From Nitriliruptoraceae bacterium (GTDB lineage: Bacteria; Actinomycetota; Nitriliruptoria; Nitriliruptorales; Nitriliruptoraceae), in NCBI GenBank assembly GCA_003561535.1, contig PWWI01000142.1:1-36531 (forward strand): 36,531 nucleotides of DNA. Reading direction: 5' to 3'. This document shows positions 1-8,009 of this stretch, piece after piece. The notes beneath the pieces were generated by a model that was not told the origin of the DNA, did no database searches, and saw only the letters and a program-made list of their open reading frames with translations. How positions within the stretch are numbered: the first letter of the stretch is position 1; each line of letters starts with the position of its first letter. Position numbers and translations under genes: made by a program.

Positions 1-569
1 GGCTGGTCTACGGCGACACCGTGTTCACCTCCCTGCCGGCGGTCGCCCCCGACGCGGCGCCGCGCACCATCATCGCCAGCGGGGTCGCCAAGACCTACGC
101 GATGACCGGGTGGCGCGTCGGCTGGGCCATCGCCCCCGTCGACGTGGCCTCAGGGATGGCCAAGCTGCAGAGCCAGGTGACCTCCAACGTGTGCAACGTC
201 GCCCAGGCCGCTGCGCTCGAGGCCATCACCGGCGACCAGGGGCCCTCGGAGGTGATGCGGCAGGCCTTCGACCGCCGCCGCCGTGTCGCCGTCGACGCGC
301 TGTCCGCGATCGATGGTGTCAGCGTGTTCGAGCCGACGGGAGCGTTCTACGTGTTCCCGTCCTTCGAGTCCTACCTCGGGCGTGAGGTGGCCGGTCGGCA
401 GATCGACTCGACCCTGGACCTCGCCGAGGTGCTGCTCGAGGAGGCCAAGGTGGCCGTGGTGCCCGGCGAGGCCTTCGGCGCACCCGGCTACGCCCGGCTG
501 TCCTACGCGCTCAGCGACGACGACCTGGTCGAGGGCATCACCCGCATCGGGACCCTGCTGCAGAGCTGA
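1..569 (+). CDS. class I/II PLP-dependent aminotransferase, C-terminal part (5' end outside window)
   Basis: The frame is open from base 3, so the gene begins before the window; only about 189 C-terminal residues are visible. The motif SGVAKTYAMTGWRVGW (K encoded near base 90) is the pyridoxal-phosphate Schiff-base lysine region of fold-type I aspartate-type aminotransferases. Near the C-terminus, GAFYVFPSF and a late segment with PGEAFG and ARLSYALSDDDL match the substrate-carboxylate arginine region (R of ARLSYA). The family moves an amino group between an amino acid and a 2-oxo acid in the cytoplasm. Which substrate is used (Asp, aromatic or other) cannot be read from this fragment. It ends in TGA and faces the convergent transporter operon across an 81-bp gap holding a stem-loop. 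Confidence 0.9.
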   Translation, partial: LVYGDTVFTSLPAVAPDAAPRTIIASGVAKTYAMTGWRVGWAIAPVDVASGMAKLQSQVTSNVCNVAQAAALEAITGDQGPSEVMRQAFDRRRRVAVDALSAIDGVSVFEPTGAFYVFPSFESYLGREVAGRQIDSTLDLAEVLLEEAKVAVVPGEAFGAPGYARLSYALSDDDLVEGITRIGTLLQS

Positions 570-586
570 ACCCTTGCCGCGCCGCT

Positions 587-614
587 GTGGAGCCGTCCTC
601 CGGGGCGGCTCCAC
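587..614. terminator. stem-loop between convergent genes, candidate bidirectional terminator
   Basis: GTGGAGCCG at 587-595 and CGGCTCCAC at 606-614 are perfect 9-bp inverted arms around a 10-nt loop. The hairpin lies between the stop of the aminotransferase (+) and the stop of the last transporter permease (-), where a shared terminator is expected. No T-tract follows on either strand, as is common for hairpins in high-GC actinobacteria, so intrinsic termination is inferred. Confidence 0.55.
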
Positions 615-650
615 CCGTCGGCGAGGTGGGACCGCCCGGGACGGGCCGCG

Positions 651-1907
651 CTACTGCTTGACGTAGGGCTTGCCGTCAGCGGCCGGCACCCTGAGGCGCC
701 CGATCAGTCCGGCCACGACGACGATGGTCACCAGGTAGGGGGCGGTCAGCAGCAGGTCGGAGGGCACCGGCACCCGCAGCAGCTGCAGCGAGGTGGCGAG
801 CTGGTCCGAGAAGCCGAAGATCAACGCCGCACCGAAGGCTCCAACGGGGCTGTAGCGCCCGACCAGCATCGCCGCCAGGGCGATGAAGCCCCGGCCCCCG
901 GTCATCTCCCGGGAGAACTGGCCGACCGCGTCCAGGGTCCACCAGGAGCCGCCGATGCCGGCGAGCACGCCGCCGAGCAGCACGGCCTTGTACCTCGTGG
1001 CGAGGACGTGGATGCCGACGGTGTCGGCGGCCTTGGGGGGCTCGCCGACCGACCGCAGCCTGAGCCCCCACCGGGTCTGGAACAGTCCGTACTGCAGGAC
1101 GATCACCGCCGCGATCATCCCGAACACCAGCAACGACTGGCGGAACAGCACCGGCCCGATCAGCGGGATCTCGCTGAGCACGGGTACGGCGATCGAGGCG
1201 AACCGGGTCGGTGAGTTCAGCTGGGGGTTGCCCGACAGGACCTGGGTGTTCAGGAACGAGGTCACGCCCGTGGCGAACACGATCAGCACGACCCCGACCA
1301 CGATCTGGTCGGCCTGGAACTTGATCGACAGCCCGGCCAGCATGAAGGCGACCAGGACCCCGGCGGAGATCCCGCCGAACAGGCCCACCCACGGGTTGCC
1401 GGCGATCGACGACACGACGGCGGCGGTGAAGGCCCCGGCCAGGAACTGCCCCTCGATGGCGATGTTGATCACCCCGGCGCGTTCGCACAGCACGCCGGCC
1501 ATGGCACCGAAGGCGATCGGTGTCGCCCGCGCGAGCGAGCCGCGCAGCAGCCCCACCACGGACAGCTGGCCTCCAGCTGCCGCCCAGGTCAGGAAGGCGA
1601 TCACGAACAGCAGCGCGACCACGCCGACGATCACCACCGCACGGGAGCCGAACCCACGGGTGAACTGGCGGGCGGCGATGCCGGCCACCAGCGCCGACAG
1701 GACGATGACGGTCGGGACGACCGGAAGGATCAGATCGGGGAGCTCGAACAGCTGCCCGCGGGCGTCGTTGAGGATGAAGGTGGCCTGAGCGCCCCGGGTG
1801 CTGGACGCGAACACGCCGAGCATGACCGCCAGCACCAGCAGGGAGAACAACCCGAACCTGCGCTCGCGGCGTCGCTGTGCGGCCGGGGCCAACGTGTTCT
1901 GGCTCAT
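651..1907 (-). CDS. ABC transporter permease, BMP/nucleoside-type importer (second permease, YufQ/NupQ-like)
   Basis: A polytopic inner-membrane permease of about 418 residues, consistent with the branched-chain/ribose-type (BPD_transp_2) permeases that work with BMP-family binding proteins. The segment FGAMAGVLCERAGVINIAIEG is the conserved permease core, and GLRLRSVGEPPKAADTVGI is the cytoplasmic coupling loop that contacts the ATPase. An N-terminal extension with an extra transmembrane helix precedes the core. I chose the ATG at 1907, which overlaps the upstream stop as ATGA; a GTG three codons earlier (1916) is possible but lacks that coupling. Last gene of a four-gene operon. It ends in TAG, showing that TAG is an ordinary stop in this genome. 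The substrate is probably a nucleoside, from family knowledge only. Confidence 0.88.
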   Translation of the reverse strand: MSQNTLAPAAQRRRERRFGLFSLLVLAVMLGVFASSTRGAQATFILNDARGQLFELPDLILPVVPTVIVLSALVAGIAARQFTRGFGSRAVVIVGVVALLFVIAFLTWAAAGGQLSVVGLLRGSLARATPIAFGAMAGVLCERAGVINIAIEGQFLAGAFTAAVVSSIAGNPWVGLFGGISAGVLVAFMLAGLSIKFQADQIVVGVVLIVFATGVTSFLNTQVLSGNPQLNSPTRFASIAVPVLSEIPLIGPVLFRQSLLVFGMIAAVIVLQYGLFQTRWGLRLRSVGEPPKAADTVGIHVLATRYKAVLLGGVLAGIGGSWWTLDAVGQFSREMTGGRGFIALAAMLVGRYSPVGAFGAALIFGFSDQLATSLQLLRVPVPSDLLLTAPYLVTIVVVAGLIGRLRVPAADGKPYVKQ

Positions 1908-3244
1908 GCCCCCCACCCCTTCGCGACCTGCCCGGTGGCGAGGTCATCAGCCTTGATCCGGAAGATCGCACGCACGAGACCCGGCGCCGCGATGAAGACG
2001 ATGATCAGCGCCTGGATCACCAGTGCGAGCTCCAACGACGTGCCGGTCTGGGCCTGCATGTTGCGACCACCGACCTGCAGGGCACCGATGAGGACCCCGG
2101 CGGCGACGGTCCCGCCGATGCGGCCCCGGCCCAGCAGCGCCACGGTGATCCCGCTGAACCCGATGCCGGCCGAGAACCCGATCGTCAGGCGGTACTGCAA
2201 CCCGAGGATCACCGCGGCGCCGCCCGCCCCGGCCAGTGCACCGCCGACGCTCATGGCCAGGACCAGCGAGCGGCCCGGGTTCATGCCGGCTGCCGTGGCC
2301 GCCGAGGCGTTCAACCCGACGGCGTTGAGCTCGAACCCGCGGGTGGAGCGCTCGACCAACCAGAAGATCAGGATCGCCAGCGCGATGGCCACCAGCAGGC
2401 TGGTGTTGACCCTGAGCCCCGGTTCCCAGGGGATCAGCCGCGGGAAGCGTGCCGACTCCTCGACGGACCTCGAGATCGGGTCGGTGCGGTCGGGTCGGCG
2501 GAACAGGGTGGTGGAGATCAGGTACCCGCTGACCAGCAGCGCGATGTTGTTGAGCATGATGGTCGAGATGACCTCGTGTGCCCCGGTGCGGGCCTTGAGG
2601 ATGCCCGGGATCCACCCGTACAGCCCGCCGGCGACCAGGCCGGCCGCCAGGGCCAGCGGCAGGTGGACCGCCATCGGCAGTCCCGTCAGGCTGAAGCCGA
2701 TGAGCCCGGCCAGCATGCCGCCGGCCACGAACTGGCCCTCGGCACCGATGTTGAACAGGCCCGCGCGCAGCGGCACGGCCACGGCCAGTCCCGTGAGGAT
2801 CAGCGGGGTGGCGGTGACGAAGGTCTCCGACAGCTGGGTCGTGCCCCCGACCGAGCCCTGGAGCAGCGCCCGGTAGGCACTGAACACCGCGTCCCCGGCG
2901 GCTCGGAACGCATCGCCCGGCTGCGCGAAGAAGTAGCTGAGCGTCTCGCGGACCGCATCCTCGCTGAAGGCGATGATGAAGGCGCCGATGACCAGGGCGG
3001 AGAGGAAGGCCAGCAGCGTCACCACCACGCTGGTACCGGTGATCGCGGCGATGAAGCGCTCGCCGAACCCGGCTTCCAGCCCGATGGCCTTGGCGTCCGC
3101 CGCCCGCTCGGCCGCCGCCTCGATCTCGGCCCTGGCGAGGTCCTCGTCCTCGAGCAGCACGTCACCCGGTGCCTGCTCGCTCTCGGGGGCGTCGTCCTCT
3201 CCGGAGCGGGGTGCGCTGTCCTCGGGCTCGATGTCGTCGCTCAT
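1904..3244 (-). CDS. ABC transporter permease, BMP/nucleoside-type importer (first permease, YufP/NupP-like)
   Basis: A 446-residue membrane permease. The first 75 or so residues are an acidic cytoplasmic extension (many Asp/Glu), followed by a transmembrane segment around residues 75-100 and the permease core. AVPLRAGLFNIGAEGQFVAGG and the loop ELNAVGLNASAATAAGMN match BPD_transp_2 permeases of nucleoside/BMP importers. It would form the channel as a heterodimer with the permease encoded downstream. Its ATG overlaps the ATPase stop by 4 nt and its own stop overlaps the next ATG, so the three genes are almost certainly translationally coupled. The long acidic N-terminus is unusual for the family but resembles the acidic tracts of other proteins in this window. 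Confidence 0.88.
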   Translation of the reverse strand: MSDDIEPEDSAPRSGEDDAPESEQAPGDVLLEDEDLARAEIEAAAERAADAKAIGLEAGFGERFIAAITGTSVVVTLLAFLSALVIGAFIIAFSEDAVRETLSYFFAQPGDAFRAAGDAVFSAYRALLQGSVGGTTQLSETFVTATPLILTGLAVAVPLRAGLFNIGAEGQFVAGGMLAGLIGFSLTGLPMAVHLPLALAAGLVAGGLYGWIPGILKARTGAHEVISTIMLNNIALLVSGYLISTTLFRRPDRTDPISRSVEESARFPRLIPWEPGLRVNTSLLVAIALAILIFWLVERSTRGFELNAVGLNASAATAAGMNPGRSLVLAMSVGGALAGAGGAAVILGLQYRLTIGFSAGIGFSGITVALLGRGRIGGTVAAGVLIGALQVGGRNMQAQTGTSLELALVIQALIIVFIAAPGLVRAIFRIKADDLATGQVAKGWGA

Positions 3245-4830
3245 GCGGGGGCTCCGGGGCTGGACCCGTTCGTGGTCGCGGGGTCATCGGTCGAGGCCGG
3301 TGTCGCGGTCGGGGAGCCGAGCACGTCGGCGGGGTCGGCGCCCGCCATCATCCGGCCGACGGCCTCCTTGGAGATCGGCATGTCGAAGGGTCCGACGAGC
3401 CGACCGTGGTACATCACGGCCACCCGGTCGGCCAGGGCCAGCACCTCGTCGAGCTCGGAGGACACCAGGAGCACCGCGGTGCCGGCGTCCCGCTTGGCGA
3501 CGAGCTGGGAGTGGATGTACTCGATGGAGCCCACGTCGACGCCGCGGGTCGGCTGGGAGGCGACCAGCAGGTCGATCGGGCGGTCGAACTCCCGGGCCAC
3601 CACGAGCTTCTGCTGGTTCCCGCCCGACAGCGAACCGGCCGGGGTGCTCACCGAGGGGGTGCGGATGTCGTAGGCGCCGACCAGTTCCCGGGCGTGTTCG
3701 TTGATGGCGGCGAACTGCAGGGTGCCGCGGCGGGCGTAGGGCTCGGCGTCCCACAGGTTGAGGATCAGGTTCTCCGCCACTGAGAAGTCGGCGACGAGCC
3801 CGTCCTTGCTGCGGTCCTCGGGGACGTGCCCGGTCCCTTCCCGCAGGATCTGCTTGCGGGTCGCGCCCATCACCTCGCGACCGGCGACGGTGACCGTGCC
3901 GTCGGCGATCTCCCGCAGCCCGGTCAAGGCGGCCACCAGCGGCGTCTGCCCGTTGCCCTCCACGCCGGCGACGGCCACGATCTCGCCGCGACGGATCTCC
4001 AGGTCGACGTCCTGTACGACCGGCGAGCCGACGGCGTCGTCCACCCTGAGACCCTGCACCTGGAGGACGCTGTCGGTGGGCTGCGCGGGCGTCTTGCTGA
4101 CCGTCAGCTCCACCGGTCGGCCGACCATGAGGTTGGCGAGGTCCTGCTCGCTGGCCTCCCGAGGGTCGGCGGTGCCGACGATCCGACCGCGGCGCAGGAC
4201 GCTGATGCGGTCGGCGATCACGCGGTGCTCGCGGAGCTTGTGGGAGATGAAGACCACTGAGCGGCCCTCGGCCGTGAAGGCGCGGATCGCGTCGAAGAGG
4301 TCGTCGGCCTCCTGAGGGGTGAGTACCGCCGTGGGCTCGTCCAGGATCAACAGGCGGGCGTCGCGGTAGAGGGCCTTGAGGATCTCCACCCGTTGCTGGA
4401 TGCCGACCGGCAGGTCCTCGACCAGAGCATCGGGGTCCACCGGCAACCCGGAGCGCTCCGCGAGCTCGGCGACCTCCTTGGAGGCCCTGGCCCGGTCCAG
4501 CCGACCGAGACCGCGGGTGTGCTCGACGCCCAGCACGATGTTCTCGGCCACGGTGAACACCGGGACCAGCATGAAGTGCTGGTGCACCATGCCGATACCG
4601 GCGTCGATCGCGTCCCCGGGGTCGTCGAGCTGGAGCGGGGTGCCGTCGACGATGATCTCGCCCTCATCGGCCCGGTACAGCCCGTAGAGGACGTTCATCA
4701 GCGTGGACTTGCCGGCGCCGTTCTCCCCGAGCAGCCCGTGGACCTCCCCGGAGGTCACCACGAGGTCGACCGCTTCGTTGGCGATGACGCCGGGGAACCG
4801 TTTGGTGATGCCCCGCAGTTCGAGCTCCAC
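3241..4830 (-). CDS. ABC transporter ATP-binding protein with two nucleotide-binding domains (BMP/nucleoside importer)
   Basis: The ATPase of the importer, about 529 residues with two ABC domains in tandem. Domain 1 is intact: Walker A GENGAGKST at about 35-43, Walker B LLILDEPTA near 160-168 and SHKL switch near 196. Domain 2 is degenerate in the way this family usually is: GVEGNGQTP near 289 has Gln in place of the Walker A Lys, LSGGNQQKL at 401 is canonical, and ASQPTRGVD near 424 has Gln for the catalytic Glu. I chose the GTG at 4830 because AGGAGG sits 5 nt upstream; a start at 4905 would add 25 low-complexity residues without a clear ribosome site. The stop overlaps the first permease by 4 nt. 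Confidence 0.9.
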   Translation of the reverse strand: MELELRGITKRFPGVIANEAVDLVVTSGEVHGLLGENGAGKSTLMNVLYGLYRADEGEIIVDGTPLQLDDPGDAIDAGIGMVHQHFMLVPVFTVAENIVLGVEHTRGLGRLDRARASKEVAELAERSGLPVDPDALVEDLPVGIQQRVEILKALYRDARLLILDEPTAVLTPQEADDLFDAIRAFTAEGRSVVFISHKLREHRVIADRISVLRRGRIVGTADPREASEQDLANLMVGRPVELTVSKTPAQPTDSVLQVQGLRVDDAVGSPVVQDVDLEIRRGEIVAVAGVEGNGQTPLVAALTGLREIADGTVTVAGREVMGATRKQILREGTGHVPEDRSKDGLVADFSVAENLILNLWDAEPYARRGTLQFAAINEHARELVGAYDIRTPSVSTPAGSLSGGNQQKLVVAREFDRPIDLLVASQPTRGVDVGSIEYIHSQLVAKRDAGTAVLLVSSELDEVLALADRVAVMYHGRLVGPFDMPISKEAVGRMMAGADPADVLGSPTATPASTDDPATTNGSSPGAPA

Positions 4831-4956
4831 GCGACCCTCCTGCCTGCCGGCCGGCTCCGTGCTGCCGGCCTGCGACACGGTGCGGCGACCTCGGGGGCCG
4901 ATCACCTGCAGCGGACGCTAGCCCGCCCGTCGCAACCAACGGAACACCATCGACAC

Positions 4957-4988
4957 CGGAGGGGCGCCCGGCCTGCGGCGCCCCTCCG
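4957..4988 (-). terminator. intercistronic hairpin downstream of the BMP lipoprotein gene
   Basis: CGGAGGGGCGCC (4957-4968) and GGCGCCCCTCCG (4977-4988) are perfect 12-bp arms around an 8-nt loop. The structure lies 21 bp after the lipoprotein stop and about 127 bp before the ATPase start, all on the same strand. It has no T-tract. Such hairpins between a binding-protein gene and its transporter genes commonly act as partial terminators or protect the 3' end of the binding-protein mRNA, giving it excess expression; that role is inferred here. Confidence 0.6.
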
Positions 4989-5009
4989 TTCCGTACGTGA
5001 CGTGCGGGA

Positions 5010-6125
5010 TCAGTAGTCCGCGGGGTCCACCGAGACCTCGCCGGCGATGATGCCGTCGATCAGTCCGGGGATCGCGTCCTTGACCTCCTGCGGGACCTCG
5101 TCCTCGAAGTCGTGGAACGGTGCGATGCCGACACCGTCGTTCTCCAGGGTGCCGACGTACAGGCCACCCTCGAAGGTGCCGTCCACCACCGCGGCCATCG
5201 CGTCGTACACCGCGACGTCCATGTTCTTCATCACCGAGGTCAGCATGAGCTCACCGAACTGCGTGGACTCGTAGCCGTCGGTGTCGACCCAGATCATCTT
5301 GCCCTCGCCAAAGTCCTCGATGGCCGTCGCCGTGCCCAGACCGACCGGACCCGCGACCGGCATGATGATGTCGGCCCCGGCCTGCAGCAGGGTGTCGGTG
5401 ATGTTGCGGCCGTCGTCCTGGGACTCGAAGTTGCCGGTGAACAGCCCGTCGGAGCCGTCCCAGCCCTGGACCTCGACATCGGTCCCGAACTCGTCGTTGT
5501 AGTAGGACGCGCCGGCGAGGTAGCCGTCCATGAACACCGTCACCGGCGGGATGTTGATGCCGCCGAAGGTGCCGATGGTGCCGGTCTCGGTCATCGACGC
5601 CGCGACGTAGCCCGCCAGGAAGCCGGCCTGTTCGGTGGCGAAGACCAGCTCGAGGAGGTTGTCGTAGTCGTCGTCGAAGGCGTAGTCCACGATGGCGAAG
5701 TCCTGGTCCGGGTTGGCGATCGCCGCCTCCTCGGTGGCCTCGCCGAGCAGGAACCCGACCGTGACGATCAGGTCGCAGTCCTGGTCGATGAACGCCTGGA
5801 TGTTGGGCGCGAAGTCCGCCTCGGAGTTCGATTCGAGCACGGCGATGTCGACGCCGAGGTCGGCCTCTGCCTGCTGCAGGCCAGCCCAGGCGGTCTCGTT
5901 GAACGACGCGTCGTCGACGCCGCCCTGGTCGGTGACCAGGCAGCCGCGGAAGTCGGCACCGGCGGCCGGCTCGTCGTCCACCTCGTCGTCGTCCACCTCG
6001 TCGTCGACCGGGTCGGTCTCCTCGACGTCGGTCACGACGTCATCGTCGGGCGCCTCACCGCAGGCGGCGAGCACCAGGGCTCCTACCAGTGCGGCCGCGG
6101 CAGCGCGGCGGATGGTCATACTCAT
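5010..6125 (-). CDS. BMP-family (basic membrane protein) substrate-binding lipoprotein
   Basis: A 371-residue extracytoplasmic binding protein of the BmpA/PnrA/Med family, first gene of the importer operon. A basic start (MTIRR) and hydrophobic core lead to the lipobox LVLAAC, with the lipidated Cys at about residue 22. A strongly acidic linker (DDD, VDDEVDDDEVDDE) spans about 26-53. Family segments follow: GCLVTDQGGVDDASFNETAW, the GYVAASMTETGTIGTFGG hinge region and ADIIMPVAGPVG. Known relatives bind purine or other nucleosides, so nucleoside uptake is the likely role. The start is ATG 6125 (or ATG 6119); AAAGG and GGAGG lie upstream. The acidic linker may hold the binding domain away from the membrane. 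Confidence 0.9.
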   Translation of the reverse strand: MSMTIRRAAAAALVGALVLAACGEAPDDDVVTDVEETDPVDDEVDDDEVDDEPAAGADFRGCLVTDQGGVDDASFNETAWAGLQQAEADLGVDIAVLESNSEADFAPNIQAFIDQDCDLIVTVGFLLGEATEEAAIANPDQDFAIVDYAFDDDYDNLLELVFATEQAGFLAGYVAASMTETGTIGTFGGINIPPVTVFMDGYLAGASYYNDEFGTDVEVQGWDGSDGLFTGNFESQDDGRNITDTLLQAGADIIMPVAGPVGLGTATAIEDFGEGKMIWVDTDGYESTQFGELMLTSVMKNMDVAVYDAMAAVVDGTFEGGLYVGTLENDGVGIAPFHDFEDEVPQEVKDAIPGLIDGIIAGEVSVDPADY

Positions 6126-6232
6126 CGAGCTGTACCTTTCCTCCGCTCGGTACGGTCCGAAGCCGTGGTCCGAGCAGTGTCTGTTGTCGCGCGGGCTTCA
6201 GGCGAGCCGGCGCGATCCCGCAACGCCGCGCC

Positions 6233-6249
6233 GGTTCCGAACGAACCTA
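6233..6249 (-). promoter_or_regulatory. possible promoter/operator of the BMP importer operon
   Basis: Upstream of the lipoprotein gene a locally AT-richer stretch holds the inverted repeat GGTTC-N5-GAACC (6233-6247). On the minus strand it overlaps TAGGTT (6249-6244), a plausible -10 hexamer of TAnnnT form. No good -35 is seen at normal spacing. The overlap would suit a repressor site, but this rests on a short pattern. Confidence 0.25.
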
Positions 6250-6377
6250 CTACACACCTCGTAAAGCGGGGCGGCGCAGGGAGCTTCCGGTGCGCGCCGC
6301 GCTCGCCATGGTGCCAGCCGTCCAACCTGCGCGCTCGGGTCTCCCGGCCCTGGCGCAACGGCGCTGAGAGGCCGTCG

Positions 6378-6917
6378 TCACACCAGCACCCGGATCTCCC
6401 CCTCGCTGGCGGTGATCACCGCGCGCAGTGCCCGGTGCAGACCGGCGTGCAGTTCCCGGAACCGGGTGACGGCCGGGTCGTCGTCGGCGGCGGTGCCCGT
6501 TGCCGACTCGGCCGCGTCGGCTGCCCCGCGCGCGGCGGTGGACGTCTCGGCGTCCTCGGCATCGTCGTCGACCAGGGCGGCGAACTCAGCGTCCCAGTCG
6601 GTGGCGGCGGCGGTGCGCTTCAACCACATCGACGGGGCCTGCAGCAGCGCCCGGTCGAGGTCCTGCACGATGGTGACGACCACGTCGGTGGTGGTGCGCA
6701 CACCGGGCTGAGCCAGCAGCCTCAGCGCCTGGAGCTTGCGCATCGCCATGGCCGCGATCAGCACCGGGTCGCTGAGCTCCTCGACCGCTGCGTCGATGTC
6801 CGCCAGCGAGATCGTGACCTCGTCGGCGACGTCGAACCATCCCTTCAGCGTCGCGAACAGCTCCGCGGTGATGTCGTGCAGCGCGAGCAACTCGTCGGGC
6901 TTGGGGATGCTCTGCAC
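6378..6917 (-). CDS. hypothetical protein, acidic and Ala-rich
   Basis: A 179-residue predicted cytoplasmic protein that I do not recognise. Residues 1-110 are probably helical and regular (for example LADIDAAVEELSDPVLIAAM). About 115-148 is an Asp/Ala/Thr-rich linker (VDDDAEDAETSTAARG and similar), and the C-terminus is another helix pair. No signal peptide, membrane segment or catalytic motif is visible. The GTG start at 6917 lies 7 bp after the stop of the membrane-anchored gene upstream on the same strand, so the two are probably co-transcribed. Codon usage looks like its neighbours. Function unknown. Confidence 0.7.
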   Translation of the reverse strand: MQSIPKPDELLALHDITAELFATLKGWFDVADEVTISLADIDAAVEELSDPVLIAAMAMRKLQALRLLAQPGVRTTTDVVVTIVQDLDRALLQAPSMWLKRTAAATDWDAEFAALVDDDAEDAETSTAARGAADAAESATGTAADDDPAVTRFRELHAGLHRALRAVITASEGEIRVLV

Positions 6918-6924
6918 CAGGGCC

Positions 6925-7785
6925 TCACTCGGTGTCGATGCCGGGCAGGTCCTCGCAGTCGATCCGGTCGATGTCCTCGAGCTCGGCGAGCACCTCCTCG
7001 GACGCGGTACCGCCGAGCTCCTCCAGCGCCTCCCGGTCCACGCACACCACGGTCATCGAGGTGGCACGGCTGCGGACGCCAGGAGCGTCGGTGTCGAACC
7101 GGTCGGTGGTCACCAGCACGGAGGGGTCGGGGTGGGACAGCAGCCGGGTGATCAGCGGGCGCACCTCGGCGTCGTAGGTCTCGGCCGCGCTGGCCCGGTC
7201 GTCGATGCGCATCTGGGCATCGAGCGGCGCTTCGCCCAGGTCCCGAAGGAGACCGTAGCCCTCCAGGTGGCGGGCACGCCCCTCGAGCAGCAGGTCGAGG
7301 CCGACCTCGACCTGACCGCGGAGCTCGTCGGCGCCGGTGGCCACGCCGAGCTCGTCGGAGGTCCCGATCGGGAAGGCGAGGTCGGCGGACTCCGCGACGG
7401 CCAGGGCCGTGGTGCCGGTCCAGATGTCCAGCCAGCCGCGGGCGACCAGGGCGACCCCGTCGGCGACGTCGCCGTCGGCGTCATCGGCGTCGATGAACAG
7501 TTGCCGCAGTTCCGGCTCGAGGGTGTCGAGCACGGCCCGGACGCTGGTCGCGTCACCCTGGACCGCCCCCCAGGTGGTCTCCTCGGACAGCTCCGCCCCG
7601 AGCGGCGGCGGGTTGGCCGGCAGGTCCGCCTCCAGGGTGTCGAGCCGTTCGAGCAGCGCGTCGGGCGTCGTCCCGGTGGCCGCGGCATCGTCCGACTGGG
7701 CGACGGCTGCGCCGACCCCGACCATCGCGAGCACCGCCACTCCTACAGCGGTCAGCGTGCCGGCGCCCCGGCGCTGTCGACCCAC
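6925..7785 (-). CDS. hypothetical secreted or membrane-anchored protein
   Basis: A 286-residue protein with a basic start (GRQRRGAG) and one hydrophobic segment at about 8-30 (TLTAVGVAVLAMVGVGAAVA), read as a signal peptide or signal anchor. The rest is acidic, probably helical and extracytoplasmic, with two Cys near the C-terminus (VVCVDRE and RIDCEDL) that could form a disulfide. The GTG at 7785 was chosen because GAGGAGG lies 5-6 nt upstream and the signal sequence follows at once; the frame extends upstream only as antisense of the neighbouring gene. No domain recognised. It is followed 7 bp later by another unknown gene, so the pair may work together at the envelope. Confidence 0.72.
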   Translation of the reverse strand: MGRQRRGAGTLTAVGVAVLAMVGVGAAVAQSDDAAATGTTPDALLERLDTLEADLPANPPPLGAELSEETTWGAVQGDATSVRAVLDTLEPELRQLFIDADDADGDVADGVALVARGWLDIWTGTTALAVAESADLAFPIGTSDELGVATGADELRGQVEVGLDLLLEGRARHLEGYGLLRDLGEAPLDAQMRIDDRASAAETYDAEVRPLITRLLSHPDPSVLVTTDRFDTDAPGVRSRATSMTVVCVDREALEELGGTASEEVLAELEDIDRIDCEDLPGIDTE

Positions 7786-8009
7786 GGTGTCCTCCTCGTC
7801 CAGGCTGGTGTCGTCGAACGGTCCGTCCGTGACCTCGACCTGCCTCCCTGGGGGTATCGGCAGGTGGGGGCCCGGACGTGAGCACCGATCTGCGGCGCTC
7901 ATCGGCCTCGTGAACAACACCACCCACGCTATGCGACGCGACGCCCGCAGGGAAGAAGGCGTGACCGTGCGCTGGCGTGGGTGGTGTCGGAGCGGTAGGC
8001 CCAGAGCGG

